64,000 bases of DNA from Methyloprofundus sp. Its GTDB lineage: Bacteria > Pseudomonadota > Gammaproteobacteria > Methylococcales > Methylomonadaceae. Position numbers and translations under genes: made by a program. This document shows, one piece after another, positions 43,678-53,708 of the stretch; within the stretch, counting starts at the first letter, position 1, and each line of letters opens with the position of its first letter. The DNA lies in NCBI GenBank assembly GCA_016592635.1, contig AP023240.1:3885630-3949629 (forward strand). The letters run 5' to 3'. The notes below the pieces were generated by a model, which did no database searches, had not been told where the DNA came from, and saw only the letters and a list, made by a program, of their open reading frames with translations.

Positions 43678-46434
43678 CTAATCAAACTGATAGCTAAATT
43701 CACTGTCTTGAACCGAAATGGTAATCGCTGATATAGCTTTACCAGCCATCATTTGCGTTAAAAACTCCTGACTAATAGTCGGTAACACCGTATTGGTTAA
43801 AATAGCATCCACGACCCGCGCACCACTCTCTAGCTCACTACAACGACTGGCAATTAATTGCACGACCTCATCATCATAATTAAAAGGAATGCCATGATTT
43901 TCCAATACTCTTTTTTCGATGCGTCCTAGTTGTAATTTGATAATAGCCTGCATCATATCATCACTAAGTGGGTAGTACGGTATTGTTACCAAACGCCCCA
44001 ATAGCGCCGCAGGAAAAACTTTTAGTAATGGCTCACGCAAAGCTTTAGCGATACCTTCTGGCTCTGGCATTAGCTCAGGATCTTTACATAAGTTAGTTAT
44101 TAATTCAGTCCCTGCATTAGACGTTAATAAGATAATGGTATTTTTAAAGTCAATAAAACGACCTTCTGCATCTTCCATCCAACCTTTATCAAATACCTGA
44201 AAGAAAATCTCATGTACATCGGGGTGGGCTTTTTCGACTTCATCCAGTAAGACCACGCTATAAGGCCGGCGACGTACCGCTTCGGTTAAAATACCGCCTT
44301 CGCCATAACCTACATAACCCGGAGGTGAGCCTTTAAGTGTGGAAACCGAATGCGCTTCTTGGTATTCACTCATATTAATAGTGATGATATTTTCTTCACC
44401 ACCATAAAGTGCTTCTGCCAAAGCTAAACCAGTTTCAGTTTTACCTACTCCCGAGGTACCACATAATAAGAATACCCCAATTGGTTTACCAGGATTATCC
44501 ATACTGGCACGGGAGGTTTGCACCCGTTTCGCAATCATATCCAGCGCATGACGCTGACCAATAACCCGCTTATTAAGTGTTTCTCCTAATTTGAGAATAG
44601 CCTCAATTTCATTTTTAACCATACGTCCGACAGGCACCCCTGTCCAATCAGCGATAACTGAGGATATGGCTTGGCTATCAACAGTAGGAAACATAAGTGG
44701 TTGTTCGCCTTGCATGTCACTAAGCTTGAGCTGTAGGTCTTTCAATTTTTGAAATAGCTCATCACGCTGAGTATCATCCACCGTAGCATCATTCAATAGT
44801 GCTTCCGCTTCACTATTATCTGCATTTTCTACAGTACCCGTATTTTCATCAGCACCTGCCTCGGTAGCATCAACAGCTGAATCTTTGGTTGTTAATTTAG
44901 CGCGTAATTCAAGAATCTCTTCAACTAATTCCTTTTCTCCCTGCCAGCGTTCTTCTAGCTTGGTGAGCCGTTCCTGCTCTTCTGCTAACTTAACCGCAAC
45001 TTCTGCTGCGCGACCCCCCGTATCAATACCGACATCGGCCTCACGCTTGATAATTCCCGCCTCAATATTCAGTGCCTCAATGCGGCGGCGGCTATCATCC
45101 ACTTCCGCAGGGACTGAAAACTGACTAATGGCAACTCGAGCACAAGCAGTATCAAGGACACTGACTGCTTTATCAGGTAATTGCCTATCCGGAATATAGC
45201 GATGTGAAAGCTTAACTGAGTCTTCTAATGCTTCATCTAAGAGCAATACTTTATGATGCTGCTCCATAACAGCAGCGGCACCGCGCATCATCATCAGTGC
45301 TTTTTCATCATCGGGTTCATCAACTTTAACTACCTGAAAACGCCGGGTCAGCGCAGGATCTTTTTCAAAGTATTTTTTATATTCGGCCCAAGTTGTTGCA
45401 GCCACTGTGCGCAATGTACCGCGAGCTAGTGCGGGTTTTAATAGATTTGCAGCATCACCCGTTCCTGCCGCACCACCTGCACCAATTAAAGTATGCGCTT
45501 CATCTATAAATAAAATAATGGGTTTTTCAGAGGCTTGTACTTCTTCGATAACTTGCCGTAAGCGATTTTCAAATTCGCCCTTCATACTGGCACCGGCTTG
45601 TAACAAACCTAAGTCCAATGTTCTGATACTGACATCTTGTAAAGGTTCAGGCACATCACCTGCGGCAATACGTAAGGCAAATCCTTCTACTACTGCCGTT
45701 TTCCCAACACCGGCTTCACCCGTTAAGATTGGGTTGTTTTGCCGGCGGCGCATGAGAATATCAATAATTTGCCTGATTTCATCATCACGACCGACAATGG
45801 GGTCAATTTCACCTTTACGTGCCGCTTCAGTTAAATCAATTGAAAACTGCTGTAATGCGGCTTGCTTGCCCATTTGTGCGGGCGGAATGGCACCTGAACT
45901 CTCACCAGGGGCTGCATTACCAGCCAATGCACTGCCATCTTGTGCATGCATGGCATCTTCTGGCGAACCTGAAATGATGTCATTAAATTTTTCAAGAAGT
46001 GTGTCGGCATTAATTTTCTTAAATTCAGCAGAAATCGCATGTAAGCCATTACGTAAATCTGTGGTTTTAATAATACCAATCACTAAATGCCCAGTACGCA
46101 CCTGATTACTACCGTACTTCAAACTTGCATACAGCCACCCTTGCTCAACCGCCTCTTCTACATGCGCGGATAAATCTGAAATAGAGGTTGCACCAGCAGG
46201 TAAGCGGTCGAGTGAATCAGTAAAATCTCGTGCCAGAACAGAAGGATTTAACTGAAAGTGCTTAATGATTCGGTGCAAATCTGAATCTTGTAACTGTAAT
46301 ATTTGATGCAACCAATGCGCTAATTCTACATACGAGTTACCTCGCATCTTGCAGAAAACTGTTGCGCTTTCGACTCCCTTATAAGCTAAATTATTTAACT
46401 TACCAAATAATGCAGTTCGACTAATATCAGTCAT
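43678..46434 (-). CDS. clpV: ClpV (TssH), T6SS sheath-disassembly ATPase
   Basis: A 918-residue Clp/Hsp100 ATPase. The N-terminal ClpN-like domain (1-150) is followed by AAA1 with Walker A GEAGVGKTAVVEG (about 236), a middle coiled-coil domain, and AAA2 with GTSGVGKTETGLALAE (about 661). The sheath-recycling start (LFGKLNNLAYKGVESATVFC) is typical of ClpV rather than ClpB. An unusual acidic insertion (about 520-555; DATEAGADENTGTVENADNS) lies in the middle domain. ClpV unfolds contracted TssB/TssC sheaths. Its start overlaps the tssG stop (ATGA). Confidence 0.95.
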   Translation of the reverse strand: MTDISRTALFGKLNNLAYKGVESATVFCKMRGNSYVELAHWLHQILQLQDSDLHRIIKHFQLNPSVLARDFTDSLDRLPAGATSISDLSAHVEEAVEQGWLYASLKYGSNQVRTGHLVIGIIKTTDLRNGLHAISAEFKKINADTLLEKFNDIISGSPEDAMHAQDGSALAGNAAPGESSGAIPPAQMGKQAALQQFSIDLTEAARKGEIDPIVGRDDEIRQIIDILMRRRQNNPILTGEAGVGKTAVVEGFALRIAAGDVPEPLQDVSIRTLDLGLLQAGASMKGEFENRLRQVIEEVQASEKPIILFIDEAHTLIGAGGAAGTGDAANLLKPALARGTLRTVAATTWAEYKKYFEKDPALTRRFQVVKVDEPDDEKALMMMRGAAAVMEQHHKVLLLDEALEDSVKLSHRYIPDRQLPDKAVSVLDTACARVAISQFSVPAEVDDSRRRIEALNIEAGIIKREADVGIDTGGRAAEVAVKLAEEQERLTKLEERWQGEKELVEEILELRAKLTTKDSAVDATEAGADENTGTVENADNSEAEALLNDATVDDTQRDELFQKLKDLQLKLSDMQGEQPLMFPTVDSQAISSVIADWTGVPVGRMVKNEIEAILKLGETLNKRVIGQRHALDMIAKRVQTSRASMDNPGKPIGVFLLCGTSGVGKTETGLALAEALYGGEENIITINMSEYQEAHSVSTLKGSPPGYVGYGEGGILTEAVRRRPYSVVLLDEVEKAHPDVHEIFFQVFDKGWMEDAEGRFIDFKNTIILLTSNAGTELITNLCKDPELMPEPEGIAKALREPLLKVFPAALLGRLVTIPYYPLSDDMMQAIIKLQLGRIEKRVLENHGIPFNYDDEVVQLIASRCSELESGARVVDAILTNTVLPTISQEFLTQMMAGKAISAITISVQDSEFSYQFD

Positions 46435-47456
46435 TCCATTCCTCCCAAGTTGAGATACAATTCATTGACATCTTCTTCTCTTTTACCAGTTTGCAACCAA
46501 CTTGTCCAGCCAAGTTGGCCATATTGACCGAGCTGCATAGTCGGCACTTGTTCTTTTTGCAGCACCAAATTTAGATCCCAACTATACTCAAAACCAATAT
46601 AATTTTTCACCAAACTCTGCAAACTTTGCAATTTATCACCTGTTGGCAATAGGCTTGCATATTCATTTATTGTCAAAGGTCCAATAGTAATACGAAATTT
46701 ATGCTGACATTGCCAGCTTCTGCTACCAATAACAGCAGAAACCCCTAATTGCCCTGTACTGGTATCATCATTAAGAAAACAATAACTATCAGCAGGAATA
46801 TCTAGCCATTCACCAACAAATTCCTGAATTTTCACCGGCACTTGGAAATAATCACTCAAAATAGTTTGCAAACCACTAGCATGCTTTGTTTGCGAGCCTA
46901 AATGGGCAGCAAAATGTAATTTGGTATAATCAGGAATAACATCCCGATTTTGCTGTGTAGCTTCACCTAGCCCACATAACGCCCCCACATACAATGCAAA
47001 GCGGTCTTCACCTGCACGATCAAGTTGTACTGTCGGCTCTTTATCCGCCCAAGCTCGATAAAAAAAACTTAGTAAACGGTGATGAAACATATCCGCAAAA
47101 ACTGCAAAAGTATCATCTTTGGAATTACGAATACGACTACGTGCAAACTCGGTTAAATGCAATGGCAAGGGTCCATTCGCACCAAATACGCCGAAGAAAA
47201 ATACTTTTAACTTAGGTAATTGCTTACCCTTAATACTAAATGAGGCGAGTGTCGTACGCGCAAATTGCAGACTAGGTTCTTGCCCAAAACGCACTGCATC
47301 ATCAGCTGGTTTTATTGAGTAGCCAATGCGTACTTTATCTTTATACCAGCACTCTAATTGTCGTAGCGCAGCAAAAAAGCCATATCTATAGGGCTCTTGC
47401 TGTAAGTCTGCAAGTAAACTTATAGAGTTGCTCTGGTTCCGGTTCTTACTGGCCAT
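46431..47456 (-). CDS. tssG: TssG, T6SS baseplate protein
   Basis: A 341-residue protein with TssG features: QQEPYRYGFFAALRQLECWY near the N-terminus, VRFGQEPSLQFARTTLASF, VFFFGVFGANGPLPLHLTEF and a C-terminal LGQYGQLGWTSWLQTGKREE. TssG forms the baseplate wedge with TssE, TssF and TssK. It overlaps tssF by 37 bases; a later internal start is possible but the given one keeps the conserved YRYGFFAALR region well inside the protein. Confidence 0.93.
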   Translation of the reverse strand: MASKNRNQSNSISLLADLQQEPYRYGFFAALRQLECWYKDKVRIGYSIKPADDAVRFGQEPSLQFARTTLASFSIKGKQLPKLKVFFFGVFGANGPLPLHLTEFARSRIRNSKDDTFAVFADMFHHRLLSFFYRAWADKEPTVQLDRAGEDRFALYVGALCGLGEATQQNRDVIPDYTKLHFAAHLGSQTKHASGLQTILSDYFQVPVKIQEFVGEWLDIPADSYCFLNDDTSTGQLGVSAVIGSRSWQCQHKFRITIGPLTINEYASLLPTGDKLQSLQSLVKNYIGFEYSWDLNLVLQKEQVPTMQLGQYGQLGWTSWLQTGKREEDVNELYLNLGGME

Positions 47457-49294
47457 CGCATGATCTCCCCGCGTTCACGTGTCTTGATTACAAGCTGAGT
47501 AAAGCTATTAATGGAAGCATATTTCCGAAAAAATTGTTCCATCACCGCCCCCAATAAAAAACAGCCCGCTCCCACAAATGCCGATTCATCAAAATTAAGG
47601 GTGATTTCCAAGCCACGACCAAAGCACATCGGCCCCGAAACGGGAATACGTACAGTGACTACCTTACTATTTACTGAAATAAGCCCTTCAATTTGCTGCC
47701 CAATCGATGGTTCGGCATAATTCCCATATAATCGCAATAAATCACGTAATACAGTCGCTCCCTGCTTGCTATCATTATTAACCAAGCTTAAATAATTGAG
47801 TGATAAATGGTTAATTAAACGCCAAGCATGCTCCCCTTCAGCATGTGAGGGTTCAGGATCTGTCGGCCCAGCCAAGCAACGCACTGCCTCAATAGGTGCA
47901 TTAACAACCCAATTAAAATCAGTCTTCCCCTCACCCAGCATCATCATTTTAGGCAAGTCTCGATTAGTACATAATGCTTCAAGACCCAATTGCTTTAGTT
48001 CAGTGCTATATGGGGCTTCACTGGCATCAACTAGTGAAATAAACGCTTCACTACCGATATAATCTGTTTTTAATTTACCTACTCTGCTAGTGGTTGGCTC
48101 CAATGTCTGTTGCCGCCGTATCGTATAATAAGCGCAATCACCTACCCCCATATCTTGCTGACTAGAATAAAAAGGCCGAAAGACTTGTTCTGTTGTCGTG
48201 CCAACAGCATACCCCTCCACATCTTTAAGACTGAAGACCTCAAAATCATTTGGCTTGGTTCTGTCTACCACTATGTGATGTTCAGTACTTTGCTGTTTCA
48301 GGTGAATACGATCGGTTCTTTTAGGGAATAAATTAATGGCAGGTGTGCAATTAAGCATAAAGTGACTTACACCAATTAAGCCCTCAAACTTACTAATATT
48401 GTGATCCAATAAAATAACAATCTCTATCTCGGTAGCATTGCAATCTTGTAATGCAGGTTGTAGCTGAGCAATATCAACGAATAAGTAACGTTGTGGTAAT
48501 GCAAAGTATTCTTGTAGTAAGCGATAGCCTTGAAATGAAGCAGATTTACCTGGAAGTAATGCTTGCTCTGCATCAAAGCCTAAAGCTTGGATCGATGTTT
48601 TATTAAGCACTTTTCGATAAGCCTGTGAAGACTTATTTTTCCCTTGCAGCACTACTGCAACACAATGCCCCAGTAATAGTTCATACAACTGAAAAGGCAA
48701 ACTACCACTGCCATGCAAATACATAGGCAGATTTTCAATATTTAGCTGCTGAAAAGTAAAGTCCTGTACCGTCTGCAACTTTAAGCGTATTCCTGCTTTT
48801 ACACCATTAATTCCTGAACCTGCATAGCGTAGAGCTTCACCTAAGGGCAGGTAACTCGCCTCTTTTATTTGTATCGGCCATAATGTTAGCTCATGTGCAG
48901 TACGAAACTCACACTTACTCCGCCCTTTAACATTACTATGACTTAGCAGTCGAGTTTGCCTAGGTAAAATAAAGCCGTTTTCAGTCACACCACCCTTTAA
49001 ATCAGGCTGAATCTGCACCACAGCCATTGAGGGTAAAGGTGCTAAATAATGCGGGTAAACAATTTCCAAAAGATGCTGGGTAAAGCGCGGAAACTCTGCA
49101 TCCATTTTCAATTGAATACGTGCCGTTAAAAATGCAAAACTTTCTAACAAGCGCTCGACATAAGGATCCGCACACTCTGTTCCACCTAAGTCTAGGCTGG
49201 CTGCTATTTTTGGATATTGCTGAGCAAATTCTGAGCCCATCTCACGAATAAACTGTAATTCACGCTGATAATACTCAAGAAAGCGTGGAATCAT
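47420..49294 (-). CDS. tssF: TssF, T6SS baseplate protein
   Basis: A 624-residue protein starting with the TssF pattern FLEYYQRELQFIREMGSEFA, then YPKIAASLDLGGTECADPYV and ERLLESFAFLTARIQLKMDA, then FPRFTQHLLEIVYPHYLAPL. Near the C-terminus it reads FGRGLEITLNFDESAFVGAG and FLLGAVMEQFFRKYASINSF. Two TssF copies wrap TssG in the baseplate wedge. The start overlaps the tssE stop by four bases. The length is normal. Confidence 0.95.
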   Translation of the reverse strand: MIPRFLEYYQRELQFIREMGSEFAQQYPKIAASLDLGGTECADPYVERLLESFAFLTARIQLKMDAEFPRFTQHLLEIVYPHYLAPLPSMAVVQIQPDLKGGVTENGFILPRQTRLLSHSNVKGRSKCEFRTAHELTLWPIQIKEASYLPLGEALRYAGSGINGVKAGIRLKLQTVQDFTFQQLNIENLPMYLHGSGSLPFQLYELLLGHCVAVVLQGKNKSSQAYRKVLNKTSIQALGFDAEQALLPGKSASFQGYRLLQEYFALPQRYLFVDIAQLQPALQDCNATEIEIVILLDHNISKFEGLIGVSHFMLNCTPAINLFPKRTDRIHLKQQSTEHHIVVDRTKPNDFEVFSLKDVEGYAVGTTTEQVFRPFYSSQQDMGVGDCAYYTIRRQQTLEPTTSRVGKLKTDYIGSEAFISLVDASEAPYSTELKQLGLEALCTNRDLPKMMMLGEGKTDFNWVVNAPIEAVRCLAGPTDPEPSHAEGEHAWRLINHLSLNYLSLVNNDSKQGATVLRDLLRLYGNYAEPSIGQQIEGLISVNSKVVTVRIPVSGPMCFGRGLEITLNFDESAFVGAGCFLLGAVMEQFFRKYASINSFTQLVIKTRERGEIMRWPVRTGTRATL

Positions 49295-49950
49295 TTACTT
49301 TCCTTTTCATGAAAATCATAAACACTCACATTGCCACTTTCCATTTCAAACTCAGTACGCAGGTGCAAATGTAATGGCTCTGGCTCTGCCCATAGTTGCC
49401 CTTCTATTTCAAATGTGACCGCATTATGATTAAACATACTTTGATCTGCCATGATTCTCACAAATAATGTTTTTTGGATTATACGTGGTTCAAAATCAAT
49501 AATAGACTGCTTCAACATACGCTCTATACTACGTAACTCAACACCTGATACCGTTTTACCCGTTAAATCAGACATACCGTAATTTATAACTGAACGTCGT
49601 ATTTCTTGATAATTTTGCAATTCATTAGCTATTTCATATTGCCTAGAATTGAGCAACCAGTTTAAATCTCTTTTTACACACGCTCTAATTTCTGTCAACG
49701 AACTCACGGATGCAGTTAGTACGGTATATTGAGCACGTGTTTGGTCTAATTGCGCTTGCAACTCATTAGCTTGTTTTTTATACTCACCTTCAGTTAATGT
49801 TTTTTGCTTGCCCAACACAGCCGTCAATTCTTTTTCAAGGCGCTTAATTTTCTGCTTATGTAATTGTATTGAGCTATTGATAGGATCATCATCTGTCAAA
49901 CGATCAAGTAGTGAAGGTAAAAAGCGTTCTTTCGGTAGCGTTCTAGCCAC
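49291..49950 (-). CDS. tssE: TssE, T6SS baseplate lysozyme-like protein with coiled-coil insertion
   Basis: A 219-residue gp25-like protein. It opens with RFLPSLLDRLTDDDP, the TssE start, and ends with the gp25 core (DLNWLLNSRQYEIANELQNY, SVINYGMSDLTGKTVSGVEL, FEPRIIQKTLFVRI). Between them sits an insert of about 60 residues (HKQKIKRLEKELTAVLGKQK, then KKQANELQAQLDQTRAQYTV) predicted as coiled coil, absent from ordinary TssE (about 150 residues). I choose GTG at 49950, which has a good GAGGAAGAGG upstream and an 8-base overlap with tagJ. An ATG at 50004 would add 18 residues copied from the out-of-frame tagJ sequence. Confidence 0.88.
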   Translation of the reverse strand: MARTLPKERFLPSLLDRLTDDDPINSSIQLHKQKIKRLEKELTAVLGKQKTLTEGEYKKQANELQAQLDQTRAQYTVLTASVSSLTEIRACVKRDLNWLLNSRQYEIANELQNYQEIRRSVINYGMSDLTGKTVSGVELRSIERMLKQSIIDFEPRIIQKTLFVRIMADQSMFNHNAVTFEIEGQLWAEPEPLHLHLRTEFEMESGNVSVYDFHEKESK

Positions 49951-50761
49951 CTTGGGTAGCCTCTTCCTCAATAGGGGCGTTATCAAACTGAATGGATCTG
50001 ACATCCATCAGCGCATACTCATCTACATCAGTTGCTAAAATTTTCTGGCCTATGCCTAGAAATAAATCATCACCGCAATCTTGCCATTCTGTTTTTCGAG
50101 ATAAAGCAATTAAGGAATCATGTTGGTAGGAAAAAGGATACCGACTAGGTAATACACCATAACTCTCCCCCCCATTTAACCACTTAAAATGCGCAGGTAT
50201 CCAGACAACATCACGTAAATCTGCAGGTTCATCAATGACAATGGATGCTATATTTTCAACAGGAACCCATAGATACCGACCGTCTACCATTGCCTCAATC
50301 ACTGGCCCAATACGTGAATCACTATCTGCTAACCATGCAAAAGGCTGCTCATCCATTTTTCCTGAAGTAGCAGGTGCGGTAGCAAAGGCCTGATCACGTA
50401 AGGCTTGTGATTTTAAATATTCGCCTTGTGCCGTTAATTTAAGGGCTTGCACTAACAAGGCAACCCACTCATTAGGCTTACCAAAAATAATTGGGTCTTT
50501 CTTGCCCAAAAACACCTCTTCACGCAAGCGTTCACAAGCAATGACTTGTCGATACATAGAAACCATTGCTAAGCTACTAGCATCTAGCTCACCCACAACA
50601 TTTAGCTGCGTTAAAGCACGCTCCCACTCTCCCAATACGACTAACAACTGGAACAGAAAAGTACGTAATTCTGCTTTCGCAGGGTTACTCCGTATTTGCG
50701 ACTGTAGTTGCAATAATGCGGCTTGTACATCACCTTGATTTAATAGCTCTTCTGTGGTCAT
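49943..50761 (-). CDS. tagJ: TagJ (ImpE), T6SS accessory protein
   Basis: A 272-residue protein with the ImpE pattern: LLNQGDVQAALLQLQSQIRS and PAKAELRTFLFQLLVVLGEW at the N-terminus (TPR-like), then RDQAFATAPATSGKMDEQPF, AWLADSDSRIGPVIEAMVDG and YLWVPVENIASIVIDEPADL, RDVVWIPAHFKWLNGGESYG. TagJ binds the sheath protein TssB and ClpV in the P. aeruginosa H1 system and marks that subtype of T6SS. It starts a separate leftward block tagJ-tssE-tssF-tssG-clpV. Confidence 0.92.
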   Translation of the reverse strand: MTTEELLNQGDVQAALLQLQSQIRSNPAKAELRTFLFQLLVVLGEWERALTQLNVVGELDASSLAMVSMYRQVIACERLREEVFLGKKDPIIFGKPNEWVALLVQALKLTAQGEYLKSQALRDQAFATAPATSGKMDEQPFAWLADSDSRIGPVIEAMVDGRYLWVPVENIASIVIDEPADLRDVVWIPAHFKWLNGGESYGVLPSRYPFSYQHDSLIALSRKTEWQDCGDDLFLGIGQKILATDVDEYALMDVRSIQFDNAPIEEEATQGG

Positions 50762-51022
50762 AGCTTACCGTAATGATTGAAGGAAATTGATAATTATATT
50801 CAAAGGCAATGCCCAGCTTTATATCAGGACAACTACCTTCAGCAGTCATTGGTGTTCCAGCTTTTTATAATAACCTCTTGGCTATCACTTTTGAACGCCA
50901 GCACCCACATACATCACCTATTTAATAAAGTGTATGCAAAAAATGCCACCGATCCCAAGTCCTCTAAAGCACCCAAAAGTCAATGATTAAAAGCCGGAAC
51001 ATCAAGTTTATGTACACGAATA

Positions 51023-51505
51023 TTAAGAACCTTCACCCGATGCTACATTAAAAGTTTTCTCAATTTTAGTACCCGCTTTACCTTTATCATCTACTGGTAC
51101 ATAGATGACTTTAATGGTGTCATAAACATAACTACAGTTCATGACAGGACGATCTGAGCCCCCCCCATTAATGGATACCGACTGTATCATTAGGTTAGTA
51201 AACTCATAACTCCAATACATTTCACTTTTTTCAGTCTCTTGGCACACATGCAGAACTGCTTTTGCTATATGCGTTCCTTGTGCACAAAACATTTGTTGAT
51301 CACAAGTACTTTTATCAACATACTGAGTCGTGCTCAAAGCCTGAAAATCAGCACGTGCAGTTGCTCTTCCGCCTGTTCCGCCTGTTGACGACATTGGCTG
51401 AGAGACACCACAAGAAAAGCCCATCAATTCAATCCAATCTTTATGATCTTTTTGTACTGATTCACCCTTAATTTTATCAAGCTGTAAATACGTATTTGTA
51501 GCCAT
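51023..51505 (-). CDS. hcp: Hcp (TssD), T6SS tube protein
   Basis: A 160-residue Hcp1-type protein: TNTYLQLDKIKGESVQKDHK, then DWIELMGFSCGVSQPMSSTG, a glycine/threonine loop, DFQALSTTQYVDKSTCDQQM and KSEMYWSYEFTNLMIQSVSI, then NCSYVYDTIKVIYVPVDDKG. Hexameric rings of Hcp stack into the tube propelled by the sheath. It follows tssC with an 87-base gap and probably shares its transcript, perhaps with extra expression. The length is usual for the family. Confidence 0.95.
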   Translation of the reverse strand: MATNTYLQLDKIKGESVQKDHKDWIELMGFSCGVSQPMSSTGGTGGRATARADFQALSTTQYVDKSTCDQQMFCAQGTHIAKAVLHVCQETEKSEMYWSYEFTNLMIQSVSINGGGSDRPVMNCSYVYDTIKVIYVPVDDKGKAGTKIEKTFNVASGEGS

Positions 51506-51592
51506 ACTAATTCTCCAATAAAAAATAGTTAAACATCATTCTCTTATGCGGAGGACATCCATATCCTCCCGTACTTAAAGGTTGATTAATAA

Positions 51593-53095
51593 TCAACCAC
51601 CACCTTTTTCCGAAGGTAGTTTTGAAACAAGCCGCAATGAAACGGTCAAGCCTTCAAGCTGATAATGTGGCCTTAAAAAAAACTTAGACGAATAATACCC
51701 AGGGTTGCCCTCAACTTCCTCAACAACCACCTCAGCAGATGCTAAAGGTTTTCTCGCTTTATCCGCCTCAGAGGCTGTTTCTGGGTTAGATTCAACGTAA
51801 TTACTAATCCATTGATTTAACCAGTCCTCCATATCGGAGCGCTCTTTAAACGAGCCAATTTTATCCCTGACAATACATTTCAAGTAATGCGCAAATCGAC
51901 AAGTAGAAAATAAATAAGGCAATCTAGCCGCTAAGTTTGCATTTGCCGTGGCATCAGGATCATCATATTCAGCTGGTTTTTGTAATGACTGCGCACCAAT
52001 AAAGGCAGCAAAATCAGAGTTCTTTTTATGTAACAATGGCATAAAGCCATTTGCTGCCAGCTCTGCCTCACGCCGATCACTAATCGCAATCTCAGTAGGG
52101 CATTTCATATCAACGCCACCATCATCGGTAGGGAATGTATGCGTAGGTAAACCTTCAACAGCACCGCCTGATTCTATGCCACGAATACGCGAACACCAGC
52201 CATATAGTTTAAATGATTGGTTAATATTAACTGCCATCGCATAAGCTGAGTTCGACCAGGTATAATTGTCATGTGCTGCATTCTCAACATCTTCTTCAAA
52301 AGCAAACTCCTCCACTGGATCCGTATTTGCTCCATACGGCAACCGTGAAAGAAAGCGCGGCATAGTCAAACCAATATACCGTGAATCCTCGGATTCTCTT
52401 AATGAACGCCAAGGTGCGTATTCCGGTGTTTGAAATATTTTAGTTAAATCTCTGGGGTCAGCCAGTTCCTGCCAAGAGTCCATATTCATTAACTTCGGTG
52501 CTGCCGCAGCAATAAATGGCATATGTGATGCCGCAGATATTTGTGCAAACTCATTAAGGAACTCTACATCAGGAGGTGTGTGATCAAATTCATAGTCACC
52601 CACCATACAACCAAAAGGCTCTCCGCCAAACTGACCGTACTCATGCTCATAAATTTTCTTAAATAATGGGCTCTGATCCCAAGCAGTCCCTTTAAATTTT
52701 TTCAGATTTTTATGCACATCTTTTTTAGAAATATTAAGCACACGAATCTTTAACATTTCATCCGTTTCAGTGTTATTCACTAAATGATGCATACCACGCC
52801 AACTACCTTCAAGTTTTTGGAAGTCAGCATGATGTAAAACCAAATTAACTTGATCTGTTAAACGTTTATCTATTTCAGCAATCATCGCTTCAATCGACTT
52901 GACAGCATCACCTGAAATTAAGGCAGTATCTGCCAAAGCTTGTTCAGCTAAAGTTTTAACGGCATTTTCAACGGCTTCTTTTGCACGGTCTGATTTTGGT
53001 TTGAATTCTTTCTGCAATAACGCCGAAAAATCACCACCCTCTTGCGTCGCTTCTTCCGCGGCAGCTTCTGTTGCTTCTACTTCTGCTTCAGCCAT
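51593..53095 (-). CDS. tssC: TssC, T6SS sheath large subunit
   Basis: A 500-residue protein with TssC hallmarks: LVLHHADFQKLEGSWRGMHH, LVNNTETDEMLKIRVLNISK, YEHEYGQFGGEPFGCMVGDY, EFDHTPPDVEFLNEFAQISA, then AHYLKCIVRDKIGSFKERSD and PGYYSSKFFLRPHYQLEGLT near the end. The first 25 residues are an unusual Ala/Glu-rich leader (EAEVEATEAAAEEATQEGGD). TssB and TssC form the contractile sheath. It lies two bases after tssB. Confidence 0.96.
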   Translation of the reverse strand: MAEAEVEATEAAAEEATQEGGDFSALLQKEFKPKSDRAKEAVENAVKTLAEQALADTALISGDAVKSIEAMIAEIDKRLTDQVNLVLHHADFQKLEGSWRGMHHLVNNTETDEMLKIRVLNISKKDVHKNLKKFKGTAWDQSPLFKKIYEHEYGQFGGEPFGCMVGDYEFDHTPPDVEFLNEFAQISAASHMPFIAAAAPKLMNMDSWQELADPRDLTKIFQTPEYAPWRSLRESEDSRYIGLTMPRFLSRLPYGANTDPVEEFAFEEDVENAAHDNYTWSNSAYAMAVNINQSFKLYGWCSRIRGIESGGAVEGLPTHTFPTDDGGVDMKCPTEIAISDRREAELAANGFMPLLHKKNSDFAAFIGAQSLQKPAEYDDPDATANANLAARLPYLFSTCRFAHYLKCIVRDKIGSFKERSDMEDWLNQWISNYVESNPETASEADKARKPLASAEVVVEEVEGNPGYYSSKFFLRPHYQLEGLTVSLRLVSKLPSEKGGG

Positions 53096-53097
53096 AA

Positions 53098-53643
53098 TTA
53101 ACCCTCCTCAGCTTCATTGTTATCACCAGCAGTATCATCTCCATCAGCACCTGGTTTTGGTGCAGCGGCTAAAGACTGTAATAAAGCAGGGTCATTTAAT
53201 GCATTAGCAATGAGCTCTTCTGCCCCACCCTTGCCATCCATATAGGTTAGTAAGTTAGCTAATTGTGTTCGAGCTTGCAATAAATTACTTAAGCCATCAA
53301 CTTTACTAGCTATAGCTGCTGGCGAAAAGTCATCCATGTTCTCAAAAGTAAGATCGACACTTAAGTTACCTTCTCCCGTTAAAACATTAGGGACTTGAAA
53401 AGCAACTCTAGGCTTCATTGATTTCAATCGATCATCAAAATTATCAACATCAATTTCCAAAAAATCTCGATCACCAACAGGTGCAAGTGCCTCTGCTGGC
53501 TTGCCAGACAAATCTGCCATTACCCCCATTACAAAAGGTAATTGCACTTTCTTCTCAGCACCATACAACTCGACATCATATTCAATCTGTACTCTTGGTG
53601 CTCTATTGCGAGCAATAAATTTTTGACTACTTGCTTTAGCCAT
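53098..53643 (-). CDS. tssB: TssB, T6SS sheath small subunit
   Basis: A 181-residue protein: SQKFIARNRAPRVQIEYDVE, then KKVQLPFVMGVMADLSGKPA, RDFLEIDVDNFDDRLKSMKP, RVAFQVPNVLTGEG and FENMDDFSPAAIASKVDGLS. The C-terminal tail is acidic (GADGDDTAGDNNEAEEG), somewhat longer than usual. TssB interlocks with TssC to make the sheath and is contacted by TagJ and ClpV. It follows tssA by 65 bases. Confidence 0.95.
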   Translation of the reverse strand: MAKASSQKFIARNRAPRVQIEYDVELYGAEKKVQLPFVMGVMADLSGKPAEALAPVGDRDFLEIDVDNFDDRLKSMKPRVAFQVPNVLTGEGNLSVDLTFENMDDFSPAAIASKVDGLSNLLQARTQLANLLTYMDGKGGAEELIANALNDPALLQSLAAAPKPGADGDDTAGDNNEAEEG

Positions 53644-53708
53644 TATTGGCCTCCTGTTTTAATTATTTTTTATCAAAAATAGTTTGTTTGCTATTCAATT
53701 CTTACCAC

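Noticed and set aside
50777..50986. A 69-codon plus-strand ORF in the tagJ-hcp spacer.
   Set aside because: It starts at a non-ATG codon, runs against the operon direction and shows no recognisable protein features.
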